23,293 bases of DNA from Actinomycetota bacterium (GCA_012271125.1 JAAXHB010000021.1:1-23293), one strand, 5' to 3'. Shown: positions 14,326 to 22,248, counted from the first letter of the stretch. Made by a program: numbers and translations. Notes: generated by a model from the sequence alone, not told the origin.

Positions 14326-14928
14326 GTGCTCATCTTGGGCATTGACCCCGGCCTGTCCAAATGCGGCTACGGACTCATTGATGTCCAAGCCCATCGGACC
14401 ACAGCTTTAGCTGCTGGCGTCATTGTCACAGAGTCCAGCGCAGAGCGTCCCGCACGCCTTGCCGAGCTGCAATGGCAAATACGGCGACTTCTCGACAATC
14501 CCCGCCCCGACGCCGTTGCCATGGAACGCCTGCTTTTCCAGCGCAATGTCTCAACGGCGATGGCAGTCGGCCAAGCTGTTGGCGTCATCCTCGCCGAAGC
14601 CGCGTCGGTAACCAGCGAAATCTACGAATACTCGCCTAACGAAATCAAGCAAGCCGTCACAGGTCACGGCAACGCCGGCAAGCATGAGGTGGCGTCTATG
14701 GTCGTGCAGCTACTTGATCTGCCTCGCAATCAACTCGCCGCCTTATCCGATGACGAAGTGCCGCCGGACACAACCGATGCCCTAGCTATCGCTTTATGCC
14801 ATGGCGCGATGCGGCCGCCGCAAGTCCACAAGAAAACCCTGCGTGTTGTCGGCAAAGACGAACAGGACCCAACATTGCGGCATCCTGCCTTTAGGCATAG
14901 CCACGCTCAAGAATCCCAACAAACATGA
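14326..14928 (+). CDS. ruvC: Holliday junction resolvase RuvC
   Basis: RuvC cleaves Holliday junctions as a dimer. The open frame extends to TTG 14296. GTG 14326 is preferred because the conserved LILGIDPGLSKCG strand begins there, giving 200 residues. Catalytic acids are D7 (IDPGL), E67 (AMERLLF), and D148 and D151 (PPDTTDALAIA), as in the family. A TAACAT hexamer ends eight bases before the GTG, slightly farther than at other genes. A short extra stretch (LPRNQLAALSDDEVP) precedes the last acidic motif. The stop overlaps the ruvA start (ATGA), showing translational coupling. I see no LexA-type box upstream. Confidence 0.94.
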   Translation: MLILGIDPGLSKCGYGLIDVQAHRTTALAAGVIVTESSAERPARLAELQWQIRRLLDNPRPDAVAMERLLFQRNVSTAMAVGQAVGVILAEAASVTSEIYEYSPNEIKQAVTGHGNAGKHEVASMVVQLLDLPRNQLAALSDDEVPPDTTDALAIALCHGAMRPPQVHKKTLRVVGKDEQDPTLRHPAFRHSHAQESQQT

Positions 14929-15533
14929 TTGGCTCGCTTCGAGGGACACTGCTTGAACGAAATGCCCAGCTGCTAATCGAAGTCGCCGGCATCGGCTACC
15001 GAGTCCAAACCACTGCCTCGGTCGCTAGCTCCATCGGCTCGCTCAACTCCGAGGTCTTCGTCCACATCCACCATGCTGTGCGTGAGGACAGTGAAGTCCT
15101 ATACGGCTTCGCAACCTCCCAAGAACGCGCCACATTTGAGCTGCTAATCGACGCCCACCGGGTCGGCCCGTCGCTCGCTCTTGCCATCTTGGAAGTCCAC
15201 CCCCCGCAACGGCTGCGAGAAATAGTCGCCACCGACGCCGTCGATGAAATGTGCAAAGTCCCCGGTGTAGGACGCAAGACCGCTATTCGCTTGCTAGTGG
15301 AGCTCAAGTCCAAGCTGGACTTGCCCGAAGCCGACGCACCCCCCGACTCAGGCGAGGAAAGCACCATTCTTGTCGACGTGCGCCAGGCACTTACCGGCCT
15401 GGGCTACAGCTCAGACGAAATTCGCCAAGCCATCGCCAAACTCGGGGACATTTCCGTTGATGATGGTTCTGGAGGTGACGTTCAAGAACTTGTCCGCCAA
15501 GCCCTTCAATACCTAGCATCGCCTCGTTCATAA
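14925..15533 (+). CDS. ruvA: Holliday junction DNA helicase subunit RuvA
   Basis: RuvA binds the four-way junction and recruits the RuvB motor. The 202 residues show the N-terminal OB domain (MIGSLRGTLLER, then VAGIGYRV), two helix-hairpin-helix motifs (RVGPSLALAILEV near 84-96 and CKVPGVGRKTAIRLL near 107-121), and a C-terminal RuvB-binding domain (QALTGLGYSSDEIRQAI). Length and motifs are normal. The ATG overlaps the ruvC stop by four bases. A 46-bp gap containing a hairpin separates it from ruvB. Confidence 0.95.
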   Translation: MIGSLRGTLLERNAQLLIEVAGIGYRVQTTASVASSIGSLNSEVFVHIHHAVREDSEVLYGFATSQERATFELLIDAHRVGPSLALAILEVHPPQRLREIVATDAVDEMCKVPGVGRKTAIRLLVELKSKLDLPEADAPPDSGEESTILVDVRQALTGLGYSSDEIRQAIAKLGDISVDDGSGGDVQELVRQALQYLASPRS

Positions 15534-15535
15534 GT

Positions 15536-15554
15536 TTGTCGGTAGCTACGACAA
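15536..15554 (+). promoter_or_regulatory. Inverted repeat between ruvA and ruvB
   Basis: TTGTCG (15536-15541) and CGACAA (15549-15554) flank the 7-nt GGTAGC-type loop GTAGCTA. It sits upstream of the ruvB -10 candidate, roughly where a regulator or -35 box would be. It is not the actinobacterial LexA box pattern, and there is no T-run for a terminator. Confidence 0.35.
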
Positions 15555-15567
15555 GCGACCCATCGCG

Positions 15568-15573
15568 TAGCGT
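15568..15573 (+). promoter_or_regulatory. Candidate -10 element, leaderless ruvB
   Basis: TAGCGT ends six bases before ATG 15580. It suggests ruvB can be transcribed separately from ruvCA. Confidence 0.45.
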
Positions 15574-15579
15574 CAAGAT

Positions 15580-16683
15580 ATGGCTCGCAGAGAATTCATT
15601 GCCGTTGATGGTGGCGTCGATGCCACGACCAGCGGTGCTGATGAGGTGGATGACTCCAGCGATCTGCTCTCAGCTGAGCCTCACCCAGGTGAACACCACA
15701 GCGAATCAGGACTTCGCCCCAAACGCCTAGACGACTTCGTCGGCCAACGCGACCTTAAAAACCATCTCGGCGTAATGCTTACCGCCGCAGCCCAACGAGG
15801 CGAACCCGTCGACCATCTCCTATTCGCCGGCCCGCCAGGACTCGGCAAAACCACGCTCGCCCACATCGTTGGCAACGAGCTCGACACCCACGTCCTGGCA
15901 ACGTCAGGCCCTGCCCTTGAACGCACCGGCGACCTCGCCGCCATCCTCACCAAAATCCAACACGGCGAAGTCCTCTTCATCGACGAAATCCACCGCCTGC
16001 CTCGCCCTGTCGAAGAAGTCCTATACCCCGCCATGGAGGACTTTCGCATCGACATCGTCTTGGGTAAAGGCCCCGCAGCCCGCTCCATCGCACTCGACAT
16101 CGCCCCATTCACGCTCGTTGCCGCCACCACCCGCACCGCGCTCATCACTGGCCCGCTGCGAGACCGCTTCGGACTCGTCTCACGCCTCGACTTCTACGAC
16201 CATGACGACCTCACCCGTATTGTCCTGCGAGCCACCGGCATCCTCGGCGTCGAAATCACCGAAACCGCCGCCAACTACATCGCCAAACGAGCACGCGGCA
16301 CCCCCCGCATCGCCAACCGGCTACTGCGCCAAGTGCGTGACTACGCCCAAGTCCACGCCGACTCCACCGTCGACGACGACGCCGCTACCAAAGGACTCGA
16401 GTTCTTCGGCGTCGACAACATCGGCCTCGACCGCCCCTCCCGAGAAGTCCTAGTCGCCCTGTGCACCCGCTTTGAAGGCGGTCCGGTCGGCTTGTCCAAC
16501 CTCGCCATCGCCGTAGGTGAACCCGCCGAAACCCTCGAAGATGTCTACGAGCCGTTCCTCATCCAGCAAGGACTCATGGTGCGCACCCAACGGGGCAGGG
16601 TTGCCACTCAAGCCGGCTGGAACCACCTAGGGCTGGTGCCAAAAGGTCTGCCCTTTGAGCATCAACCCGACCTCTTCAGCTAA
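15580..16683 (+). CDS. ruvB: Holliday junction branch-migration ATPase RuvB
   Basis: RuvB is the hexameric motor of the RuvABC resolvasome. The AAA+ core is intact: LRPKRLDDFVGQ, Walker A GPPGLGKT (84-91), Walker B FIDEIHRL (D135, E136), sensor 1 AATTRTALIT and RDRFG. The C-terminal winged helix ends in TQRGRVATQAGWNHLG. The N-terminal extension before LRPKRL is about 45 residues, rich in Asp, Ser and His. It includes GGVDATTSGADE, which resembles the peptide of the palindromic elements. The start is supported by the -10 box six bases upstream; no Met closer to the core is better placed. Confidence 0.96.
   Translation: MARREFIAVDGGVDATTSGADEVDDSSDLLSAEPHPGEHHSESGLRPKRLDDFVGQRDLKNHLGVMLTAAAQRGEPVDHLLFAGPPGLGKTTLAHIVGNELDTHVLATSGPALERTGDLAAILTKIQHGEVLFIDEIHRLPRPVEEVLYPAMEDFRIDIVLGKGPAARSIALDIAPFTLVAATTRTALITGPLRDRFGLVSRLDFYDHDDLTRIVLRATGILGVEITETAANYIAKRARGTPRIANRLLRQVRDYAQVHADSTVDDDAATKGLEFFGVDNIGLDRPSREVLVALCTRFEGGPVGLSNLAIAVGEPAETLEDVYEPFLIQQGLMVRTQRGRVATQAGWNHLGLVPKGLPFEHQPDLFS
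15607..15644 (+). repeat. Degenerate palindromic-element-like segment in ruvB
   Basis: GATGGTGGCGTCGATGCCAC followed by GACCAGCGGTGCTGATGA resembles the yajC copies, with a 3-bp addition in the left arm. The original stem is largely lost. A small GTGGC/GCCAC hairpin (15611-15626) remains. The phase matches the other genic copies (D-G-G-V-D-A-T-T-S-G-A-D). Confidence 0.45.
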
Positions 16684-16732
16684 CCCCGTCTGGTGGGATG
16701 CCAGCCCAACTCTCGCCTTGTCTCTGCTTGTT

Positions 16733-17803
16733 ATGTCTGATTCTCTGCCGGAAAGGCCTGACGATTTGGACTACGAGCTTCCGACTGATGCCATAGCTCA
16801 AACCCCGTTAGCAAACCGTGACCAAGCTCGACTTCTTGTTGATATTGAGAACACGATTAAGCATCATCAGGTCTGCGATCTACCTCAGCTTCTTCGCGAG
16901 GGCGATTTACTCGTAATCAATGACACCCGTGTCTTGCCAGCACGCCTACCTCTGGTGCGTGCCACCGGAGGCAAAGCCGAAGTTCTACTCCTAAACGAAC
17001 ATGACGACGATGGCTTCGACGGCACGACCGCCGAAGCTGACGACAACAGCTGGGAAGCACTGGTTAAGCCATCGGCTCGGCTCAAGATCGGCGAAATCCT
17101 CACCCCTGCCAACCAATCAACAGTCCTGCAAGCTGAAATCGGCGACGACCTCGGCGAAGGCCGCCGCATTGTGCGACTACACACAGACAAGCCCCTCCAT
17201 GACGCCCTTGCCACCGTCGGCATCATGCCCCTACCGCCATACATAACTACCAATCTCGACGATCCAGACCGTTACCAAACTATCTACGCCCGCCGCGCCC
17301 TATCTGCTGCCGCTCCAACCGCCGGCCTGCATTTCACCAGTGAGCTATTTGACAATCTCGCCCAAGCCGGCATAGCCACAGCATCCGTTGAACTCGTCGT
17401 CGGGCTCGACACCTTCCGCCCGATAACCGCCGAACGTTTAGACGATCACCAGATACACACCGAGCGTTACCAAATCCCCCCAAAAACTCAACAAGCCATT
17501 ACTGAAACCAAAGCCAACAACAATCGCATTGTCGCCGTTGGCACCACCGTCACCCGCTGCCTAGAAACCTGGGCACTCACCGGACAAGCCGAAGGTAGCT
17601 CAAGCCTGTTTATCCGCCGTCGCTTTGATTGGCAAATTGTTGACATCTTGATGACAAACTTTCATCTTCCGAAGTCGTCGTTACTTTGCTTACTAGATGC
17701 CTTCATTGGCCCACGATGGCGAACCCTGTATGAAACTGCTCTGGCAAACAACTACCGCTTCCTTAGCTTCGGAGATGGGATGCTGATTAAGCGTGCGCGC
17801 TGA
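16733..17803 (+). CDS. queA: S-adenosylmethionine:tRNA ribosyltransferase-isomerase QueA
   Basis: QueA moves the ribosyl group of SAM onto 7-aminomethyl-7-deazaguanine in tRNA, giving epoxyqueuosine. Family motifs are LDYELPTDAIAQTPLANRDQARLL at the start, GDLLVINDTRVLPARL, MPLPPYI, APTAGLHFT, VVGLDTFRPI and TNFHLPKSSLLCLLDAF. ATG 16733 is chosen over the upstream open frame because the family begins there; it gives 356 residues. A loop of about 12 extra residues (DDDGFDGTTAEADD) lies between EVLLLNE and SWEALVKP and is a palindromic element. tgt overlaps its 3' end by 11 bp, so both queuosine genes are one unit. Confidence 0.94.
   Translation: MSDSLPERPDDLDYELPTDAIAQTPLANRDQARLLVDIENTIKHHQVCDLPQLLREGDLLVINDTRVLPARLPLVRATGGKAEVLLLNEHDDDGFDGTTAEADDNSWEALVKPSARLKIGEILTPANQSTVLQAEIGDDLGEGRRIVRLHTDKPLHDALATVGIMPLPPYITTNLDDPDRYQTIYARRALSAAAPTAGLHFTSELFDNLAQAGIATASVELVVGLDTFRPITAERLDDHQIHTERYQIPPKTQQAITETKANNNRIVAVGTTVTRCLETWALTGQAEGSSSLFIRRRFDWQIVDILMTNFHLPKSSLLCLLDAFIGPRWRTLYETALANNYRFLSFGDGMLIKRAR
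17009..17040 (+). repeat. Palindromic in-frame element, copy in queA
   Basis: Left arm GCTTCGACGG (17013-17022), loop CACGA, right arm CCGCCGAAGC (17028-17037), with one A-C mismatch at position 7. It is read as DGFDGTTAEA in a loop that is short or absent in other QueA proteins. Confidence 0.85.
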
Positions 17804-18926
17804 CTTCAAACTTGAGTCCAGCCATGAGCGAGCTCGTGCCGGCACTGTAACGATTCCTAATGGCACGATTTCTAATGGCACTGGGCCTCGGGGCAGTTTC
17901 GAAACACCCTGCTTTATGCCCGTTGGCACTAGGGGAGCGGTGCGCCACCTCGACGCTGTTGACCTCAAAAACCTCGGCACCTCGGTAATGCTCGCCAACA
18001 CCTATCACCTCATGTTGCGTCCCGGTGCTGACCTCATCGCTGCCATGGGCGGCATCCATGCCTTCACCGGATGGAATGGCCACATACTCACCGACTCCGG
18101 CGGCTTCCAAATCTTTTCCCTTGACGCCAAAGCCACCGACGAAGGCGCAACCTTCCGTTCGGTGTATGACGGCTCTGAATGCCAACTCAGCCCTGAAACC
18201 GCAGTTCAGCGTCAAGCACAAATCGGTGCCGACATCACCATGGTTCTAGACGTCTGCCCTCCAGCCGAAGCACCCCGCGAGGAACAAGAAATCGCCGTCA
18301 AACGAACCGCTCTCTGGGCAAAACGAGCCCGCCAAGAGTTCCAAAAAACTTCAGCCGAGACCCAAGCCCAATTCGGAATAGTCCAAGGCGGCACCCACCC
18401 CGACCTGCGTGCCCTTTCCACGCAACAAACCGTCGACATTGGCTTCGACGGCTACGCCATCGGCGGACTTTCTGTTGGCGAGAACCGTCCGGCCATGCTC
18501 GATGCTGTAGACGCCTGCGTCGACCATCTCCCCACCGACCAGCCCCGCTACTTCATGGGGCTCGGCGACCCAGTCGGCATCATCGAATGCGTCGCTCGAG
18601 GCGTTGACATGTTCGACTGCGTCCACCCAACCCGCCTTGCCCGCCATGGAACTGTCCTATCTGACGCCGGCCGCTACAACCTTTCCAACGCTGCTCACGC
18701 CAACAGCGACGAGCCCCTAGACCCAGCCTTCACCAACAGCCCCGCCGCGCACCTCTCGCGCGGCTATCTGCGACATCTTCTCGCCACACATGAACCCACC
18801 GCAGCACGCATGCTCACCCTTCACAATGTCGCCTGGATGCTGCGTTTCATGGGACGCATCCGAGACTCCATCGCCGACGGGACCCTAGACACCCTTCGCC
18901 GGGAAACCCAAGACCTCTGGGCGTAG
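17793..18926 (+). CDS. tgt: tRNA-guanine transglycosylase lacking the zinc-binding cysteines
   Basis: Tgt exchanges guanine-34 for the queuine precursor in GUN-anticodon tRNAs. Active-site features are present: LTDSGGFQIFSL (general base D101), DVCPPAEAP, IVQGG, GGLSVGE, YFMGLGDP and the nucleophile D275 in MFDCVHPTR. In the structural zinc site, E. coli has PLDPECDCYTC; here the ungapped equivalent is PLDPAFTNSPA, so the three Cys are replaced by F313, N315 and A318. The fourth ligand, His, remains (H344, LHNVAWM). It may be a zinc-independent enzyme or one with altered substrate; an inactive protein is less likely given the intact active site. A 15-bp tandem repeat near the N-terminus adds about ten residues. 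Confidence 0.9.
   Translation: MRADFKLESSHERARAGTVTIPNGTISNGTGPRGSFETPCFMPVGTRGAVRHLDAVDLKNLGTSVMLANTYHLMLRPGADLIAAMGGIHAFTGWNGHILTDSGGFQIFSLDAKATDEGATFRSVYDGSECQLSPETAVQRQAQIGADITMVLDVCPPAEAPREEQEIAVKRTALWAKRARQEFQKTSAETQAQFGIVQGGTHPDLRALSTQQTVDIGFDGYAIGGLSVGENRPAMLDAVDACVDHLPTDQPRYFMGLGDPVGIIECVARGVDMFDCVHPTRLARHGTVLSDAGRYNLSNAAHANSDEPLDPAFTNSPAAHLSRGYLRHLLATHEPTAARMLTLHNVAWMLRFMGRIRDSIADGTLDTLRRETQDLWA
17850..17879 (+). repeat. 15-bp tandem repeat in tgt
   Basis: ACGATTCCTAATGGC (17850-17864) is followed by ACGATTTCTAATGGC (17865-17879), then a partial AC-TGGG unit. It encodes TIPNG then TISNG, inserted between the first beta strand and the FETPCFMPVGT motif. Confidence 0.85.
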
Positions 18927-18929
18927 ACT
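18924..18929 (+). promoter_or_regulatory. Candidate -10 element, leaderless yajC
   Basis: TAGACT includes the tgt stop codon (TAG) and ends seven bases before ATG 18937. There is no Shine-Dalgarno site in the 10-bp gap. Confidence 0.45.
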
Positions 18930-18936
18930 GCGAGCA

Positions 18937-19350
18937 ATGGAAGGTTTTCTGCCCTTAATAGTTCTTTTTGGTGCCCTTTGGTTCCTGCTGATTCGCCCAC
19001 AACAAAAGCGTGCAAGGGCTCAACGTGAGCTGGTGCGTTCGCTCGCCGAGGGCGATGAAGTTGTCACCAACGCCGGTATCCATGGCGTCATCGTCGAAGT
19101 CGAACCGACCGTTGTCTGGGTCGAAGTAGCCCCCGATGTGGAGCTGAAAATCTCACGTGACGCCGTCACCGCAAAAACACGCGTTGATGATGGTGCCGAC
19201 GCCGTGAGCGCCGGCACTGATGATGGCGCCGACGCCACGAGCGCCGGCACTGATGATTCCGAAGACACCACACTTGAACTTGAAGCCGCAGCCGGCGAAA
19301 TCGTTGACGCTGAAATTGTCGACGAAGACGTTGTAGAAGAAAAGGCATAG
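18937..19350 (+). CDS. yajC: Sec translocon accessory protein YajC
   Basis: YajC is a small inner-membrane partner of SecDF. One hydrophobic helix (about residues 4-19, FLPLIVLFGALWFLLIRPQQ) is followed by the conserved RPQQKRARAQRELVRSLAEGDEVVT region and the GIHGVIVEVE fold, to about residue 83. The tail of about 50 residues is strongly acidic. Two tandem palindromic elements (DDGADAVSAGT, DDGADATSAGT) form its first part, followed by an E/D/A-rich end. Such a tail is variable in the family, so its function is uncertain. secD starts 45 bp downstream. Confidence 0.93.
   Translation: MEGFLPLIVLFGALWFLLIRPQQKRARAQRELVRSLAEGDEVVTNAGIHGVIVEVEPTVVWVEVAPDVELKISRDAVTAKTRVDDGADAVSAGTDDGADATSAGTDDSEDTTLELEAAAGEIVDAEIVDEDVVEEKA
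19189..19221 (+). repeat. Palindromic in-frame element, first copy in yajC
   Basis: Left arm GTGCCGACGC (19193-19202), loop CGTGA, right arm GCGCCGGCAC (19208-19217), with an A-C mismatch at position 7. It is read as DGADAVSAGT and repeated 33 bp downstream. Confidence 0.8.
19222..19254 (+). repeat. Palindromic in-frame element, second copy in yajC
   Basis: Left arm GCGCCGACGC (19226-19235), loop CACGA, right arm GCGCCGGCAC (19241-19250). Mismatches lie at positions 2 and 7. It is in direct tandem with the preceding copy at a 33-bp (11-codon) period and is read as DGADATSAGT. Confidence 0.8.
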
Positions 19351-19395
19351 TCCGTCTTCCAACATCACGCAACCAATTAACTCTCTAAGAACTCC

Positions 19396-21201
19396 TTGCG
19401 CCGCAAACTCGTATATGTCATAGGCATAACCGCAATTGCCGTAAGCGGTATCGCATACACGCTCACCTCCGGCAACGAACCACTGCTAGGTCTCGACCTT
19501 CAAGGTGGTGCCAGTGTCGTGCTTGAACCCACAACCGAAGCCAGCGAAGACGAGCTCAACCTCGCCGTTGAAATCATCCGCAACCGTGTCGACGGCCTCG
19601 GCGTCGCCGAGCCAGAAATCTCCACCCAAGGTGGCAACATTCTCGTGCAGCTACCCGGCGTGGACGACCAGCAGCGTGCCATCGACCTGGTCGGTCAAAC
19701 CGCCGAGCTGCGCTTTCGGCCAGTGCTCGACTGGTACCCCGAAGACGCCTACCAAGGCGCGCTTGAAGACGCCACCGGCACGACCACAACCACCATCCCC
19801 GTCGAGGGTGAAGAAACCGGCACTGATGATGGTGCCGACGACACGACCGCCGGCACTAACGAGCCTGTCTCCTCCACCATCATCGGAGACGGCGCATCTC
19901 CACGACCAGGCAGAGACGGCTTCGTCTCCTCCACCATCATCGGCGACGGTGCCGACGGTGCCGGTGCCGGCGACGGCGGCCTCCCCGACATCCAGCTCTA
20001 TGTCGACGAAGAAGGCAACCAAATCTCGGCCGAAGAACACGCCGCCAACGAAGCAGCCGCCGCTGAAGCCCTCAAAGAACAAGCTCAAAGCGTCGTCGAT
20101 GCCTGGGCACTCACCCGACACCGCAATGACCCAGGCGCAGTCCCCGCTGCCGAAGAAGTCGTCCTCGCTACCTACGACGAAGACGGCAACGTTGACTTCC
20201 GCTATCGACTCGGCCCCGCCGCCGTCACCGGCGAAGGCCTCAACGGTGCCGACGATCGCTTCGACGCCCTCAACGGCTGGTTCGTAGCCCTCGACTTCAA
20301 AGGCGGCACTCAAGGTATTGACAGCTTCAACGACCTAAGCCGAGAATGCTTCGACCGCATGACGACATGCCCCACCAACCGCATCGCCATCGAAATCGAC
20401 AACGAAGTCGTCAGCGCCCCCTCAATCCAAGACACCGCCACCGCCTTTGTCCCATTCGAAGCCAACAACATCACCATCACCGGCGAGTTCACCGAACGAG
20501 AAGTCTCAGACCTCTCGCTCGTGCTCGATTACGGCGCACTTCCGCTCGTGCTCGAAGCTCAAGAAAGCCGCATCGTCTCGGCATCACTCGGCTCAGATGC
20601 CCTCCGAGCCGGAGTCGTCGCCGGACTCATCGGCCTCGCCATCGTCTCGCTTTACCTCATCATCTACTACAAACTCCTTGGCCTCGTCGCTATCTTCAGC
20701 CTCGCCCTCTCCGGCGCACTCCTATGGACGATCATCAGCTGGCTCGGCGAATCCCGAGGCCTCGCCCTGACACTGTCGGGCGTCACCGGACTCGTTGTTG
20801 CCATCGGCGTCTCGGTTGACTCCAACGTCGTTTACTTCGAACACCTCAAAGAAGATGTCCGCTCGGGCCGCACCGTGCGCTCCGCCATCGACCGAGCTTT
20901 CCCCGTCGCCTTTTCCACCATTGTTAAAGCCGACGTCGCCTCGCTTATTGCCGCCGGCGTCCTCTACCTGCTCACCGTTGGTCAAGTCCGAGGCTTCGCC
21001 CTCTACCTTGGCCTCGCCACCATCCTCGACCTCGTCGCCACTTACTTCTTCATGGGCCCCATGATTGGCCTACTCGTGCGCCTGCGCTTAATCCATGAAA
21101 AACCGGGCCGATTCGGCATTTCTAGAGCTACAACAATGGCTTCGACGCCGACGCCGAAGCTGGCAAAATCAACATCTGCGCCTGAGGAAGCCATCACATG
21201 A
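19396..21201 (+). CDS. secD: Protein translocase subunit SecD
   Basis: SecD, with SecF, uses the proton-motive force to complete protein export. The 601-residue product has an N-terminal helix (about 5-23), then LGLDLQGGASVVLEP and NRVDGLGVAEPEI in the first periplasmic domain. The C-terminal five-helix bundle includes TGLVVAIGVSVDSNVVYFEHLKEDVRSGR. Residues about 135-197 form a long Asp/Gly/Thr-rich insertion. It contains a palindromic element (19828-19857), two 26-bp repeats 57 bp apart, and a degenerate GADGAGAGD segment. The last 25 residues contain another palindromic element read in a different phase. The TTG start gives the expected RRKLVYVIG membrane segment; no better start is seen. 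It overlaps secF by four bases. Confidence 0.94.
   Translation: MRRKLVYVIGITAIAVSGIAYTLTSGNEPLLGLDLQGGASVVLEPTTEASEDELNLAVEIIRNRVDGLGVAEPEISTQGGNILVQLPGVDDQQRAIDLVGQTAELRFRPVLDWYPEDAYQGALEDATGTTTTTIPVEGEETGTDDGADDTTAGTNEPVSSTIIGDGASPRPGRDGFVSSTIIGDGADGAGAGDGGLPDIQLYVDEEGNQISAEEHAANEAAAAEALKEQAQSVVDAWALTRHRNDPGAVPAAEEVVLATYDEDGNVDFRYRLGPAAVTGEGLNGADDRFDALNGWFVALDFKGGTQGIDSFNDLSRECFDRMTTCPTNRIAIEIDNEVVSAPSIQDTATAFVPFEANNITITGEFTEREVSDLSLVLDYGALPLVLEAQESRIVSASLGSDALRAGVVAGLIGLAIVSLYLIIYYKLLGLVAIFSLALSGALLWTIISWLGESRGLALTLSGVTGLVVAIGVSVDSNVVYFEHLKEDVRSGRTVRSAIDRAFPVAFSTIVKADVASLIAAGVLYLLTVGQVRGFALYLGLATILDLVATYFFMGPMIGLLVRLRLIHEKPGRFGISRATTMASTPTPKLAKSTSAPEEAIT
19828..19857 (+). repeat. Palindromic in-frame element, internal copy in secD
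   Basis: Left arm GTGCCGACGA (19832-19841), loop CACGA, right arm CCGCCGGCAC (19847-19856). A-C mismatches lie at positions 7 and 10. It is read as DGADDTTAGT. The bases just before it (ACCGGCACTGAT, 19816-19827) look like the right end of a further, lost copy. Confidence 0.75.
19867..19949 (+). repeat. Direct repeat with 57-bp period in secD
   Basis: A 26-bp segment beginning GTCTCCTCCACCATCATC occurs at 19867-19892 and 19924-19949 with a single difference. It encodes VSSTIIGDGA twice. In the first copy GTCTCC and GGAGAC can also pair. The 57-bp period keeps the frame and suggests a local in-frame duplication. Confidence 0.85.
21136..21163 (+). repeat. Palindromic element at the secD C-terminus, different phase
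   Basis: Left arm GCTTCGACG (21139-21147), loop CCGA, right arm CGCCGAAGC (21152-21160), with the same A-C mismatch at position 7. Here it is read as MASTPTPKLA, not DGFD. The upstream CAACAATG is shared with the patA copy. Confidence 0.7.
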
Positions 21202-22247
21202 GACTCACGCGCGCAATCTCTGCTCTCTACCGAGGCGAACAACACCTCGACTTTCCGATGTTGTGGCGCAAAGCCCTCATCGGCTCGGCTGCACTAGTCG
21301 TCATCAGCCTCGGCAGCTTCATAGTCCGCGGCCTCAACTTAGGCATCGAGTTCGAAGGCGGCACCGCCTGGGAAGTCCCCGCAGCAGGCGTCACCGTCGC
21401 CCAAGCCCGAGACGCCCTCGCCGACACGCCCGCCGCCGATGCTCGCATCCAAACACTGGGCACAGACACCATCCGAGTCCGAGCCGACATCGAATCACCC
21501 GAAGCCATCGACCAAGTCCGAGCTGAACTCGCCGCCCTCGCTGGCACCGACAACGCCAACGTCAGCGTCACCACAGTCGGCCCCTCCTGGGGCAGCGAAA
21601 TCACCAACAAAGCCCGCAACGCCCTCATCGTGTTCTTCGCCTTAGTCGCCCTCTACATCACCATCCGCCTCGAATGGAAAATGGCACTCGGTGCAATCGC
21701 CGCCGTCCTGCACGACATCATCATCAGCCTCGGCATCTACTCGCTATTCCAATTCGAAATCACCCCCGCCACCGTCATCGCCTTCCTCACGATCATGGGC
21801 TACTCGCTTTATGACACCATCGTCGTCTATGACAAGGTCCGAGAAGTCGTCGCCCGAGTCACCGCCACCAACCGCTACACCTACACCGAAATGATGAACC
21901 TCTCGCTCAATCAAGTCCTCATGCGCTCGGTCAATACTTCGATCACCTCGATCCTGCCTGTTGGCGCGATGCTCGTCATCGGCTCCTGGGTGCTTGGGGC
22001 GGTCACGCTCCAAGAGTTCGCCATCGCGCTCGCTGTCGGCATCCTCGTTGGTACCTACTCGTCGATGTTTGTCGCTGCTGCCCTTGTCGCTCGTCTCAAA
22101 GAACGCGAACCGATCTACATCGACATCGCCGAACGAGTCCGCCGCCGCCAAGGCCGCGAACCCCAAATCGGCACTCGTGTAATAGCCCAAGACGACGCCG
22201 TGCTCGGCCAACACGCCAAGACTCGCCAGACCCGCCGCACGCGATGA
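21198..22247 (+). CDS. secF: Protein translocase subunit SecF
   Basis: The 349-residue membrane protein has an N-terminal helix (about 27-47), the LNLGIEFEGGTAWEV motif, a periplasmic domain, and the five-helix bundle. The bundle includes TPATVIAFLTIMGYSLYDTIVVYDKVRE and NTSITSILPVGAML, all typical of SecF. GAGGAAG (21184-21190) lies seven bases before ATG 21198 inside the secD end, and the start overlaps the secD stop. The C-terminus is basic and ends at a TGA (22245-22247) formed by the GATGAC flank of a palindromic element read in another phase. Confidence 0.96.
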   Translation: MRLTRAISALYRGEQHLDFPMLWRKALIGSAALVVISLGSFIVRGLNLGIEFEGGTAWEVPAAGVTVAQARDALADTPAADARIQTLGTDTIRVRADIESPEAIDQVRAELAALAGTDNANVSVTTVGPSWGSEITNKARNALIVFFALVALYITIRLEWKMALGAIAAVLHDIIISLGIYSLFQFEITPATVIAFLTIMGYSLYDTIVVYDKVREVVARVTATNRYTYTEMMNLSLNQVLMRSVNTSITSILPVGAMLVIGSWVLGAVTLQEFAIALAVGILVGTYSSMFVAAALVARLKEREPIYIDIAERVRRRQGREPQIGTRVIAQDDAVLGQHAKTRQTRRTR

Positions 22248-22248
22248 C

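Noticed and set aside
15430..15490. DDGSGGD in RuvA as another palindromic element
   Set aside because: The DNA (near 15459-15480) lacks inverted arms and the CACGA loop; the residue similarity is coincidental.
16655..16732. Upstream extension of queA overlapping ruvB
   Set aside because: The family begins with the motif right after ATG 16733. The extension overlaps the RuvB C-terminus and has no family match.
19651..20313. A 220-residue open frame on the minus strand across secD
   Set aside because: It is Gly/Val/Asp-rich low complexity that mirrors secD codons and the repeats. No start signal or family pattern is seen.
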